Origin: Rhyzopertha dominica
Taxonomy: Eukaryota; Arthropoda; Insecta; Coleoptera; Bostrichidae
Assembly: GCA_025024175.1 (NCBI GenBank)
Contig: QCXZ01000137.1
Location: forward strand, 13,702,001 to 13,766,000
Reading direction: 5' to 3'
Length of the DNA stretch: 64,000 nt
Shown: in pieces, positions 25,430 through 36,939 of the stretch
Position numbering within the stretch: the stretch's first letter is position 1
Layout: every line of letters begins with the position of its first letter
The notes under the pieces: model-generated
Databases searched by the model: none
What the model was told of the DNA's origin: nothing
Seen by the model: the letters and a program-made list of their open reading frames with translations, nothing else
Made by a program: the position numbers and the translations under genes

Positions 25430-25870
25430 TTACCTGGTAATGTCTTTATCTTGTTGGAACCATATTATGTTTGAATTGAAACTTTTTAAGAAGAACCAAG
25501 TAATTTGCACCGTTTAGGTTTTACTAAGAAAAAAAGAATGGATTTCCTGTTATACCTTTTTAGACGTTCACTTTTTCTGGTCATTGGTTATGTTAATCAA
25601 TTACGTCCATCATTGGGGATTTTCAGTGGCTAAATAGCGACAGTTATAACGATTCACTTGTCCGTAAAGGGTAAACGTTGATTTATCAGAAAACAAAATA
25701 TTTTATATTTGTACGATGTCGTCTAATCTTCATAATTTGCTCACAAAATTACATTTTCCTCTCAAAATCGTCTACACTTAGTTTCCGAGTTGTTCTATTT
25801 ACTCTCCCGTAGTATACGTGCAAACGGATGATTAGCTTAACTTTATTTTATCGTCTAAAGAAGAACCATG
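25430..25870 (-). pseudogene. Tc1/mariner-superfamily (DDE_3-type) transposase relic
   Basis: On the minus strand LSVDDFERKM (near 25760) leads into VFSDKSTFTLYGQVNRYNCR (Asp codon at 25685-25687), matching the first catalytic block 'FSDEsTF.l.G.vNrhNCrYW'. The Glu after the Asp has become Lys. Further downstream IWFQQDKDIT (about 25440-25470) holds the second catalytic Asp. The block with the third acidic residue was not found, and frameshifts separate the pieces. It probably belongs to the same broad family as the relic at 13.7-14.3 kb, and it ends about 400 bp left of the intact Tc1-like element. Confidence 0.65.
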
Positions 25871-26248
25871 TTTCTCAATGTGTCGTTCATGTTTCAGTTC
25901 TCTAATCTGCTTTTCAATTTTGCCAGTGGCAGTTTGATAATTCTGGAGACTGTTCTCTAAACAAGCAAACCATTTCGGTTTAAATGCGTGGTCTACGTCA
26001 GTAACCTATCATTATCAGGTGATAGGTTAGTATCGTGGATAGTCTTTTTTGCAATTCTTCGTGATTGGTATCTTATTTGTTACATCTTTACTTTTCTCAT
26101 GATCATTGGCGCTCTACAGAATAATTTCTTCCCTCGATGAGTGTTTTGCCTCCTTGGCCAGTTTTCTGACTATTATTCTGTTCTTTATACTTCATGTAGT
26201 TTTCTCTTCGCTAAAGTCAGTAAACATTATATTATACCATCTAACATA

Positions 26249-26450
26249 CACTGCTCCACAAAAATATACGTCCACTTGAAAATTTCGTATATTTTCCAAA
26301 AAAAGTGTAACATTATACATATTTTTAATTCAGTGAGTTACTTTGAAGCAAAATATTGTATTTCAGACAAAAAGTCGTAAGTACATACAAAATGGCGCTG
26401 AAAGACATGTTTATACCGCAATTGGCTTGCACAAAAATATACGTTCAGTT
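26249..26450 (+). repeat. Left terminal inverted repeat of the Tc1-like element
   Basis: It matches the complement of the right repeat over about 200 bp with small differences. The two internal CACAAAAATATACGT copies are likely transposase-binding sites, by analogy with other IR/DR elements. Confidence 0.85.
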
Positions 26451-26576
26451 CTAAAAAACTCAATTCAGGCAAATTAATATTAGCGATACGTATCCTAAAC
26501 ATGAGCGCAAGGATCGGCCTAGCCATGATCAAGCTCGGCAATAATGTTTTGTTTCCTCCTGTCATCTTATATTAAA

Positions 26577-27623
26577 ATGGCACGAGGAAAGTTACTTTCT
26601 GAGGTTGAAAAGACCGAGATACTCATTCATCACGGATACGGACGCTCAAATCGCTGGATAGCAAGGAAACTAAATCGAAGTCATGATGTCATTAATTCGT
26701 TTTTGAAGAACCCTGACGAATATGGGACAAAGAAGTCGCCTGGGCGGCCACAGAAACTTAGCGGCCGAGAAAAACGACGTGTTGTGACTGCTGCTTCAAA
26801 CTCGATGCTTTCTTGTGCAGAAATAAGAAATCTGCTAGAACTCAATGTGTCACGCGAAACGGTAAGACGTACTATTCATAACAGTGGTNTAATTAAAAGA
26901 TCGAAAATGCTTACCGCTCCTGCACTGACAGGCATTCACAAAATCCGGCGGTTGGAGTTCGCGCGGCAAAATCTTCGGACAGATTTCACTCTGGTAATGT
27001 CACTTAAGTTTTACTGTCTACCTCGTTATTTTTACACATTTTCNATTTAGTTTATTTGGTCTGATGAGAAAAAATGGAATTTAGACGGGCCTGATGGATG
27101 TAACTCCTACTGGAGGGACTTGCGGAAAGAACCGCGAATTTTTTCCCGGCGCAATTTTGGTGGCGGAACCGTGATGGTTTGGGCGGCATTTAGCGCCCAC
27201 GGAAAATTGCGTTTGGCATTTCCATCGGCCCGGATGAACTCCGAAGAGTATCAGGAACTGCTAGACGGTTGTTTAGTACCATTTCTAGAGGCTCACCTGG
27301 ACGTGCCCTTAAGTTTCCAGCAAGACAACGCGCCGATTCATGTGTCCAGAAGCACATTAAACTGGTTCGCCGCCGCGCAAGTGCCACTTGTGCAATGGCC
27401 AGCGCGTTCGCCAGATTTAAATATTATTGAAAACGTTTGGGGAATCCTTGCGCGTCGGGTTTATGCCCATAATCGCCAATACCAAAGTGTACGAGAATTA
27501 AAAGAAGCGATACTGTCCACCTGGGACAATCTGGAAGAAGATTTACTAAGGCGCCTAGTTGCGTCTATGGAGAACCGTCTATTTCAAGTCATACAGCGCA
27601 ACGGAGGTGCCACAGACTATTAA
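26577..27623 (+). CDS. Tc1-like transposase (DD34E), two exons
   Basis: This enzyme would excise and reinsert the surrounding element. Exon 1 is 26577-26993 (139 codons) and exon 2 is 27051-27623, giving 329 residues, close to the usual 330-350. I chose the ATG at 26577 (MARGKLLSEVEKTEIL) because that is where family homology starts; an upstream in-frame ATG at 26544 would add 11 unrelated residues. Residues 1-55 form the first helix-turn-helix, GRPQ at 56-59 is the linker motif, and a second helix-turn-helix follows. Catalytic residues are D144 in WSDEKKWNLDGPDG, D231 in FQQDNAP and E266 in SPDLNIIENVWG, with 34 residues between the last two. The only defects seen are two Ns (26889 in exon 1, 27044 in the intron). 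It may be an intact copy. Confidence 0.9.
26994..27050 (+). other. 57-nt intron in the Tc1-like transposase gene
   Basis: It starts GTAATG after ...TTCACTCTG and ends ATTTAG before TTTATTTGG. Removing it joins exon 1 to the FIWSDEKKW block. The length is a multiple of three, and the TAG at the 3' splice site (27048-27050) is an in-frame stop. Without splicing the product ends just before the first catalytic Asp. Confidence 0.8.
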
Positions 27624-27677
27624 AAGTTATTTTTTTGTTATTTTGTTCGGTATTAAATAAATTTAACAGTTTCCTTT

Positions 27678-27878
27678 GACTGGACGTATATTTTTGTGCA
27701 AGCCAATTGTGGTATACATATGTCTTTGGGCGCCATTGTGTATGGATTTACGACTTTTTGTCTGAAATATGATATTTTGCTCCAGAGTAACTTATTTCAT
27801 TAAAAAAATGTATAATGTCACGCTTTTTTGGAAAAAATACGAAATTTTCAAGTGGACGTATATTTTTGTGGAGCAGTG
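27678..27878 (-). repeat. Right terminal inverted repeat of the Tc1-like element
   Basis: It mirrors the left repeat, including both putative binding sites, and ends GGAGCAGTG before the TA target duplication. Confidence 0.85.
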
Positions 27879-27880
27879 TA

Positions 27881-29920
27881 TGAGGTCCAACTTCCAACTT
27901 CTAGGCTTTTTCCTTCGTGTTTAGATATCGGTGATTCTAAATAACCAACCATTAAAGAGTATTACGGGGATCTTAGAATTACTCACTTATTACTGATTCA
28001 AGCTCGCACAATAATAACGTTGTTTAGTTTTAACCCATACTAGATTGGCTCAGGGTTAACACTTATATAGTGAAACCTATGTAGTGAGAATCCAAAAGTA
28101 GTAATTTGGTATCGAGTCCATTAACAGTAGCCAACCCACTTGTATTCAAAGCATCGATTGGGCGGTCTTAACAGCGTTTCAATTGCTAGTTCTTTTGTGT
28201 TAAAGACCTTCATAGATGATGAAGCAATCCTCTGGTTGTTGTAAATGGTTTGGTAAACACCCACAATCACAGCTCCGTGGCCGTAGTAGATTTTTTACAA
28301 TAATCTAGACTGCCAATAAAAATAATCGGTTTGCGTACAACTCATTGATAAGCTAGTTTACAATGTAGTATTTGTCGGACACATACAGATCAAGGTTGGA
28401 AATCGTCCATGAAATCTTATAATTGCACTCTGGTAAACATTTACATTAAAATAACAAAATGCCGATTGAAATTATTTTTGCTGGCATCGTCCGCGCCTAG
28501 TATACATCTTAAAATAATCGCCTAAGCCGAAAAAATTGGGACAAACTAGCCTTGCACATGGCGGTTCAAGACTGAGTCTGTCGTAAAGGATGACGCCAGT
28601 ATCAGATAAATACTGTAGCGTTATAGATTTAGAGAAAACCTTTGATGAAACGGACTTTTAGATAGACTGTCCTTGACATTGTGGCTTAAAAATACTGCTA
28701 TCAATCGGGCCACGTACTTCAGGTGTGCATGATTGAATTAGTACACTTGCTATCGCAATGCATACCAGTAATCGGGTTTTGCCACTGTCTTATCGCTAAC
28801 TTTTCCTAATTTCTAGATTTTTAGGTGACTTCAAACTCGCCATATTGAGTGAATCCTGTGTTATATTTACTTTCAAGGTTGGGGTATAACCATTAATTAT
28901 TGCCAGTTCACGTAACCCAACGCTGATTACATTTAATGAGATAACTTAAAGTTAAAAATTTTGACATTTTTAAAGCAGAATGTTATCATAAATGTTCAAG
29001 GATTATTGGGAATGCATCTGCTGACGTGGACCTTACTTTGTATAGCGTTGGAGACCTTACGAACCTGTTCATCGTCTATAATGGTACGAGGGCATCACAT
29101 TATGGATTATAAAAATAACTTGCGAATACATTAAATAATTGCGCTCAGATGTAGGCGAATGTAATCGTCTAGTGAGCTCGGATGCTTATGTGCTTGTACA
29201 AAATGGGTCCTCATTTATGAGAGATTTGTACGCTGTACTGTTGAAGATTTTCAGCAAGGTGTACATTTTAAAAGCACGACCCTTGGTGGTGCCAAGTTAC
29301 GATTGTGAAAAACACTGAAAAAACACAGTGGTTGTGTGGTAGATATTTTATTGAGCTTTCAAATATGTCTTAAAGTGTCCCATTAAATATATAAAATTAG
29401 GTCTTACAAATTGCTATTTCAGCCACGACTATTAGTCTTGTCTTTTCACAAATTATTGACGAGACAAAATATTTAGCTGATATTTTTAGAATAGTGTTAC
29501 ACTGTACTTATAATTTGAAAAAATATGGACCATACCAATTTAAACATTAACATTATGTGGAACATCATGTAGGTAAACAACTACATGAGATTTGGTAATA
29601 ATTATATAATTACCTTTTTGTTACATAGAAATGAGCAAATGAATGTTTGTACATTTAACAATAATTTTCATGTTAAGCCTTCTATTTTATAAATTCCAAA
29701 AATATTTGAGTATATCCTTTTCAATTACGCTGACGTCTTTCTGTTGTTTTCTATTTATAACAGTCATTTCATCTGTTTTGGATACGGTGTGAACCGCCAG
29801 ACTGTATGGTGAAATATGGGAGGCTAAGCTTGTGGGAAAGTTAGGCAATTGGGATTTAAGGTCCCAGCAGCAGAATTAGTAGATTCTAAGTTGACCTTGT
29901 TCCTTTTATCCCAAAATTTC
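27881..29920. other. Noncoding stretch, one doubtful RT motif
   Basis: Mostly AT-rich and featureless. At about 28613-28650 the plus strand reads CSVIDLEKTFDET, reminiscent of RT motif A (LDLEKAFD), but no partner motif follows, so it is not called as an element. Confidence 0.35.
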
Positions 29921-29929
29921 AACCACAGA

Positions 29930-30770
29930 TCAAAGAAGACGGTTGTTTAGAGTTTCATCCTAGATAATAACTACTTCAGTTCCGAAGAAAAATACTACAA
30001 ACAATTTTTTTGGTTGTGCTATGGGCTCAAAATTGAGTCCCATATTAGTGCAGTACATAATGGACCATCACTTGATACCTGCATACCGTAACTATCTTAT
30101 AATATAAGTTTCATAAAAAAATTTGTCGACGATTTGCTATTGATAATACCAAGGGACGGCATGGAAAAATTGTAACAGTTTTCGGCTCTTTTGATGAAAA
30201 CATTAAATTCACAATTGAAGGAGGTTGACAACAGTGTACCTTTTCGAGACATTAGGGTCATAAGACAAAATAACATTTTAATTGTAGACAGATATCAAAA
30301 AGCTTCCGGTAGGTATCTAAATTTTCTATCAAATCATCCACTTAGAATGAAAACAAATTTTGTTAAACAAATGAAACATAGAATTATAAAAATTTGTATA
30401 TCCGAATTTAGTAAATAAAAATTTAAAAAAATTTAAAATTATGATACTGGAAAACTCACACCCAAAAATTCTATTAAGCAAATTTTTTTTCTGTAACCAA
30501 CAATGATGCAAATAACTAAGAAAACGTGTAGCAGCAAGAAAACATTATAAGGGGCTTGGTAGCTAAAGTTATAAGAACTTTCCAAGCTGAACAGATTAAA
30601 ATATCTATAAAAAATACTAAGAAAGGTTCAAACACTTTTAGTAAACTTAAAGATAAAATTTAAGTGAAATACCAGAAAAATGTGGTTTACTGTGTATATG
30701 ATGGACAAACATCACAATGACTATCGAGCAGGGTAACTCTTCACAAGGAAGGAATTAAGGGAATTAAAAT
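29930..30770 (+). pseudogene. Penelope-like retroelement relic (RT and GIY-YIG endonuclease)
   Basis: FILDNNYFSSEEKYYKQ leads, after small indels, into GCAMGSKLSP at 30012-30041, the Penelope-type equivalent of the RT 'PQG' region. KKFVDDLLLIIP follows (Asp codons at 30128-30133), matching the catalytic xxDD motif. The open frame 30191-30418 continues in the same phase with VPFRDIRVI, GRYLNFLSNHPLRMK and NFVKQMKHRI, all typical of the thumb region of Penelope-like elements. At 30682-30750 NVVYCVYDGQTSQ, a stop, then LSSRVTLHKEG resembles a shortened GIY-YIG endonuclease domain. Frameshifts and stops show it is dead. The minus frame at 30329-30511 is a shadow. Confidence 0.8.
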
Positions 30771-30779
30771 TTTGAAAAA

Positions 30780-32000
30780 GTTTAAAAAGTTACAAATAGA
30801 AATTAATTTTGGAGATGTATCAAATTAACAAACATACAAGTACGATTAATAAAAAGTCAGATACACAAAAACTTAGTAATATTTACACATACTTACTTTC
30901 AGAAGGGATTTTGAATAATTAATTAGGTATATATAAAATACTAGAAAATATTGCCATGATGTAAGGCTGTGATTTTTGACGCCGATATATTGACACGTTT
31001 TCCGTTGTGTTGAATTTAAACGTATAATTTCAAGCTGTATTTTTAATATGTTTTAAGATTGATTCATCTGTTCCTTGTTATATGAAAATTGATACGAATA
31101 CTGAAACACAAGATAGAAGAGAAACAAATTACATGGTGTATTGGAAAGTTATTTTACAACATAAAACTCCTTAAAATAATTCTCACTTTCGGCAAGATTC
31201 ACGTAGAACCTTTTATTGTACTTATGCGCCTCTTCCATTGTAAATTTATTGTAGGAACCCTGATGATGTCTTAAATAAAGGACAAAAGCTTGGCACTGAA
31301 AAAATAATTTACAACATCAAAAATAAACGAGATAAAAGAATTTAAAAAAATACTCGAATTTAGTTCTTTCAAAATGTCTAGTAAGACATGAACTTTCTTG
31401 AAAAACCATAACGTACATTGAATTAGGTCAACAAAACGGCGAATCTTTCTTCATTTAACGTTCCTTCTAGCTCTGCTAGTTTTCGAGATCCTCATACTGG
31501 TCATCGAAAAAACTCACCCTGTATAAATTGAGTCCAATCGACATATTTTAACCTCTTCAATACGTGGTGCCACAGTGCCTAGCAACTTTGGGACGCCTTA
31601 TATATTCGCTAAATATGACTAACATCAGGACGTAAAAATGGTTGAAAATGGTTGCAATCAGGATACTAAAATTAGTTTTGGTTTCATGCTTTTATAAAGG
31701 AAAAATCAAAACAAGGCAGTAATATTTTCAAATTAATAATTAAAAGCATGGATGGAAGGTTCAGATTTTTTAATATTGAGTTTAAACTCAAATTTGGTAA
31801 ATATTATTAAGGTCGAGGTTTGAATTGTGAACTAGCATAATGAAATAATCAATTTTCTGGTTATCTTCAATTTGCTGCTAGTATTACACCGTCAGATTCT
31901 GGCATTGATGAGCCAATGTCGCCTGTCAACTGCGCTTAGTCATCCAGGGTTGCAGGCGAGCCATTGACAGTGTAAGGTAAAGACCTTTATAGTCAATGGT
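30780..32000. other. AT-rich noncoding stretch
   Basis: No gene was recognised. ACTCACCCTGTATAAA at about 31505-31520 is a phrase often found at ends of dispersed insect repeats, and it could mark a repeat boundary. Confidence 0.4.
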
Positions 32001-32029
32001 CAAATTAGAACCGTCGTTCGCATAGGACA

Positions 32030-32694
32030 CCACCAAGCAACAACCTCTAAACAAAGAGTTTCGCCAGCGTGCAGCCTTGTATTCGTGCGCGCTCGATGGG
32101 GTTCGCGTTGGTCGCGGCCTGCTTAGAAAGGTTAGCCTAAGCAGTGCGAATATCGCGACTTAATGCCGCGCTTAGTCTACTCCAGCGCTCTGCGCACGCT
32201 CGTCGATCGCGATCGGTGTTACTGAGCGCCACTTCTGAATACGGAAAGCACCGTTATCTGCCGCCGTCCGTTTGGAAAGGACTCCTCGTTTGTTGTTTTT
32301 TTCTGCTGGCTCTTCTGTTGTACCTCGCGCGCCGGCCCGTCGTGAATCACTGTTGTTGTTTGTACGCGCGGATTTGGTCCTCTCCGGAAGATCCTGGACG
32401 GGAAGCTCCGCAGCGCCCTTCCATCCGAAGAGCTTCGCACCGATTTAGACTGATTGACCCAATTTTCCGGTGCCGCCAAAAATTGGGCTACGGCCGGCAG
32501 TCGTGCTGGAAAGAGGTGCCGAAGTGGGACCTGGACGTGTGCTGGCTGGTGTTGTTGATGCTCAGTAACGAGACTCCGGTGTTGTGGTTGGTCTGACATC
32601 GTGTTGTTGTGGTGGATTGCAGTGATTTCTGTGTTTATTTTTGTGCACGCTCCCTGAATGGATTATTCTTTGGATTTTAGCGATCGGGAACAAG
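32030..32694 (+). promoter_or_regulatory. CpG-rich island: candidate promoter and first exon on plus strand
   Basis: This is one of the most CpG-rich blocks in the window. Near its end, ATG at 32658 (directly after an in-frame TGA) opens MDYSLDFSDREQ and runs into CAAG followed by GTAGTG at 32695, a moderate splice donor. The sequence upstream could be a long 5' untranslated region. Alternatively, the plus frame 32144-32596 is open for 150 codons and contains a hydrophobic run (GLLVCCFFLLALLLYLARRP) like a signal anchor, but it has no ATG before that run. A minus frame is open over 32219-32599 too, so GC content alone may explain both. No downstream exon could be linked. Confidence 0.4.
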
Positions 32695-32709
32695 GTAGTG
32701 GATCTTTTA

Positions 32710-34030
32710 TTTGATATGTACCTTTGCGGGTGAGAGAAACTTTGATAGCTCCAGTAAAAGGGATAGGGAACCCAAAGATGCTACTGGAAACGAGGAGTGG
32801 TATCGAAAATATTTGGACACAAAAAAGAGTTGTCATTGCTTTGTACTTATTTATTACAAAACAACCAAACAAATGTAGAGATGTATATAAGTTGCCAGTC
32901 TGCAATTAACCCATTGAAGTCCTCTTACTTTTCCAAATTCACTCATTATTCTTTTGAGGTGCTTCATTAAATTTGGTATACTAGTATGAGTGATGAACTT
33001 TTTCAAACTGTTTCCACCATTTTTTCTTTTGCTATCACCAATGCGGGGGTTGCTAGATCTGACCAAACAGTGGTTGAATGTCATTAGATCCCAGTAAAAG
33101 TAAAGGGCGGTTTTCTAAATACTCAACTCTTTAAGTTCCTGTTGCAACAAAAGTGTGACTACGTTTACCACATGTACAGATTGCNTGCAAAATGAAAAAA
33201 ATGTTTCGAAAATTTCGACACTCCTTTTTTGAATTCACGGGCTACATTCAACTTATTACTGACCGGTTAGGTCACTGATGCACTTTGAATATGTTTACTC
33301 CTCTACTTCTTTTTTATTTTGACCAACTTTTTTGGCAATATCTCCATTTAATAAATTCTGATTTCTTCGACAAGCTTTCCCTCCACCCCCTTGTTTGTGG
33401 TTAGTGGTGAGACGATGACGAAAGGTTTTAAAGAACATTATGGAAAAAGTTGAATGAGCTTATCGTCCTACTGTGCGCAAAGTTTATTTGCCTATTTCTT
33501 TTTAATTTCTTGACATGTTTAACCAAAATGGTATTAACATAAAGAAAGTGACATTAACTAATAATCTCTAGTGTCGTGAGTCAAAGTTACGCACGATAAA
33601 AAACTATAACCGATCAAATGAGTCCAAATAATTTCGATATCAATCCTTATGCGCAAGAAAAAACCTTAAAAGTTTGACCATACACAACGTAATTGATAAA
33701 CGTAGGTTCGTAGGTAAAGTTTTTTTCATTACGACTTGCCTTACTGTTATATTGGATATCGATGAATGTACACCCAATGATTGCTAGAAGTGACAACAAA
33801 TCTTCTAAATATACAAATGCATTTTGTTCACTTAGTATACATTAATTAAACCATTTCATTTGCTAGAAACAATAATTCTCTGGCCGCACCTTTTAACAAA
33901 AGCTAGTTAGTGTTTTAAGTCTATTAAAAATCGTGTCACAAGCTTATATTTTGGAAAGATGAAGATTGATGAATTTCCAGTAAGGATTCTTCTTCAGATA
34001 GCGACCTCCGAACGTTCACTCAGGAGTTGA
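32710..34030. other. Noncoding stretch, nothing recognised
   Basis: AT-rich, with one unresolved base at 33185. The short open frames on both strands near 32663-33084 overlap and look like chance frames. Confidence 0.4.
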
Positions 34031-34036
34031 TTGTAA

Positions 34037-34425
34037 GCTTGTAAGCTGGTTTATTTTTACATGAAAGTGTTTTTCCACATTTTTTTACTGTAACTTTCCA
34101 TTGTATTATACCAACACTAGTAAGTGACAAGAAAGGTATCGCTGTAGCATCATCAAACGAAAATGTTTACTCAGGAATACGATCAGGTCTTGATTTTGCC
34201 GCTATAACATGCATCAGTTTTTGTTGAAACGATCTTTTGCAGGATGAATTCTTTTATTTTTAAGATTTTGTTACTGTTTACTCTGTCACAGGCTCACACA
34301 ATAGCTACAGTCAAATTTCAACTTGTAAGCTGGTTAATTTTGGTTTTTTTCACACTTCTTGCTGGAGCCTCCGATCGTACTGTACCAACACCAACAGTGA
34401 CAACAAAAGTATTGCTTTATTAGTA
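34037..34425 (+). repeat. Diverged direct repeat
   Basis: A block of about 110 bp at 34037-34155 is repeated at about 34319-34425. Both contain CTTGTAAGCTGGTT, a T-rich run with CACA, then a GTA-TACCAACAC-AGTGACAA string and a final poly-T/GTATxGCT motif. The copies are about 283 bp apart in the same orientation and well diverged, suggesting an old segmental duplication or two copies of a repeat family. Confidence 0.6.
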
Positions 34426-34429
34426 AATA

Positions 34430-36000
34430 TCATTGAATCCATAAATATGAAATTAAACTTGCCTATTTCTTAAACTTCAGTTATGAGATGTGTTACATTC
34501 ACAAAAGGATGTTAAAAAACTTAATAACCTCAACATATCTCAGCGGTTATCGAACGAACCTAAAATCTAACCTGGTATTATTACTATTTCCGAAGCCTTT
34601 TAAATGATATTTTGAACATTTCTATTTCTAATCGACCTCCAACGCTTTTTATTGCTGAATAGATAGGTAACTGTGGTGTATATTTCGTTCAACTCTCACA
34701 TGTATCGTTCCAAGTATGTTTAATTTTTGTTTTTGATTCCTTGGTAGATACCGCTGTATGGGCTTACCTACTTTGTCCCGTCCTCTAATCTTGTATTTAA
34801 AGAATTTCAAGTTCTTTTGTAACTTTCCGATGGATACTGTTTTATTTAATGTGACCATGTGAGTCATAGCGTGTTCATATATTTTGTGTGTCTTGGATAA
34901 TCCGTATAGTAGTTTGGTTTATTTATGGTTCGAGATCCTGTTAGATTTTTATGAGACGCCAATATTTTAAATATATTAACTTTTCTGTGCTGAACAATCA
35001 TCAAAAGAATACCTTACTTTATCCAAGCTTTAATATTCAATTATATATATAAACATTGTGGATAAAGTTATAAGTCACGATTTAAGTGTTTAAATCCCCT
35101 TGTTTTTTTTTGCGTTTAAATGTTAATTTACTAGAAGAAGAATGCCAAAGCATTTGCCAATAATATATAATAACAATATTTAATATATTTTGCAACTAAA
35201 AAAGGAAAAATGCTCGTTCTACTGGGTTTAGTGGATACCCCGGTTGCTATTTTTTATACTTTTCAACATAAACCTGAGCCCTGCGTATCAAACATTTTAG
35301 CCATAAATTTTCATTGTGGTCGTTAACTTTTCTTATACGTAGTTCTAAAGAGCACCGTATTTCTACAAATGCGGTTCGTAAGTCTCTTTTTACTAACTCA
35401 CGGAGCTTCTTCTTCTTCGCGAATGCAATATGTTTCATTGGTGAATAGATCCAATAATCCAATAATAAATTACTTGTGTTATGTAAAGTTTTGGTATCTA
35501 TTTTAATGTGCACTGTGTAATGTTTAAACGACAATATAAATACGTAGCTGATGGTCTATTACTGCAAAAATAGCATTACATTTACTTCAATATTTGCATT
35601 ATTTATTTAAGAATAAGCAGTAATTAATAATTTGTTATATTCATAGTTGTAGGAGGCTAGCATGTTCCAAAGAATATATACTCATCGAAAATAATGTCCT
35701 AAGAAGGGGTTTGTTGAGAAATGATGAATAGAAACCTTTTTGAGATTATAAGGAGAAGTTGCTAAAAACTGGCTTTACTGTAATGAACGTAGCTTCAACA
35801 ACTAATAATAATGTTTTCTGAGAATGTGGAGGTTATTTTTTCTTCTCTGTTGTCGCCCTAAAACATCAACATCCAACTAACTTTCATACTTCCCATTGGC
35901 AATACAACGTTATTCCATGATAGTATATTTTGGTTCCCCTAACATTTCTTTGGTTTCTGGTGTGACAGGTACAGAGTTATTTAGGACCTCCGCTTCAGTG
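34430..36000. other. Noncoding stretch with two unassigned minus ORFs
   Basis: Minus frames at 34649-34867 (containing VGKPIQRYLPRNQKQK) and 35247-35534 (95 codons, containing WIYSPMKHIAFAKKKKLREL) are longer than most chance frames in DNA this AT-rich. Neither is recognisable. They may be worn transposon pieces. Confidence 0.25.
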
Positions 36001-36029
36001 GTTTGCTAAATTTTTCTGCTCGAAGTGCA

Positions 36030-36930
36030 TTACCGTGCCATTTTTTAACATTCGCTACTTTTTCGCTGTTTCACTTTCAGACCGTTACTTGCATAAATCG
36101 CTGGAAGCAGTCCGAAGAACAAAACTGTGGGAACGTATCGGTCATAGGTATCTCCGAGGAATATTTTATTCATTTATGATCGTGAACCGAAGAGGCGGCG
36201 TGTATAATTTTCGGCAACGTGAACTTTCGCTAGTGCGTGGCAAGCGGAGAAAGTACCGAAAATAAAAAGCGAATTCCATCGTTTGTTACGCTTTTAGACT
36301 CCTTAAGATTTAATGAGCGAATGCAGGACGAAAACAGGCGGCAATTATCGCGTCACAACGCCGAATCAGAATTGCTTCAGATCTGCATGTTTAATTAATA
36401 AAACTGGGCCAGTGTTGACGAGCACGAGTTGCCCGAGCAGAGCAGAAAAATAACATGTTGCAGTTACACCCGTTTCCATCGCGGGCCGTAAACAAAGCGT
36501 GAAAAACTAATGTGGCAATAGCGGCAGTATTTTGTTTTATAATGTTATTAAACCTTAAGTGTGCATTTTATGTAAATCGATTCCCGGAACGTGTTCTTGA
36601 AGCAGTTTTATAATGAATAGAAAGCAAATTTTCTAATTCGACATAAAATGGTGATGTTTGGTTAAGGCTGATTGCCGGACATTAAAGCTTGTTGTTGCTC
36701 AACCTGGTGATTCCTGCTGCGATCGAAAAACACGTTAAATTGCTGTACTCTGCAGCTGGCGGCGTTCTAAAAATTAATGCCTCCAACATACGTACTGGAA
36801 CGCAATTGGGAGAAAGTTTGAGAGCAACTCTCGCTGTCTAAATCTTCAGCATGCCATCAGTTGCAATAATAGAGCACGTGTTCCATTGCCAGGCTCCCTT
36901 ATCTCCAAGAAAATGGAACGCACGCGCTTA
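36030..36930. promoter_or_regulatory. GC-elevated island with homeodomain-like sites
   Basis: A CpG-richer block of about 900 bp without recognisable protein. It contains TTAATTAATAAAAC (about 36391-36404), a homeodomain/Caudal-type core, and GTGTTGACGAGCACGAG nearby. The plus frame 36035-36265 follows a good acceptor-like TTTCACTTTCAG, but its product is not recognised. The best guess is an enhancer or conserved noncoding block; an exon at 36080-36265 is the alternative. Confidence 0.3.
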
Positions 36931-36939
36931 ATGTACTTT

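Larger units (their letters stand above)
26249..27878 (+). mobile_element. Structurally complete Tc1-like DNA transposon
   Basis: The element is 1630 bp and is flanked by TA on both sides (26247-26248 and 27879-27880), as expected for Tc1/mariner insertion. Both ends begin CACTGCTCC. Terminal inverted repeats are about 200 bp (26249-26450 and about 27678-27878). Each repeat carries two copies of CACAAAAATATACGT in the same orientation about 172 bp apart (26257-26271 and 26430-26444 on the left; complements at 27684-27698 and 27856-27870 on the right). This is the IR/DR arrangement seen in Sleeping Beauty-type elements. It encloses one transposase gene with a short intron. The two inverted repeats remain very similar, which suggests a young insertion. 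Confidence 0.93.

Noticed and set aside
27190..27387. Minus-strand ORF inside the Tc1-like element
   Set aside because: It lies opposite the second exon of the transposase and has no independent support.
28613..28660. RT motif A-like CSVIDLEKTFDET
   Set aside because: No upstream or downstream RT motifs were found in any frame, and the match is too short alone.
32219..32599. 126-codon minus ORF in the CpG island
   Set aside because: The opposite strand is open over the same bases, and the product matches nothing; GC content explains the long frame.
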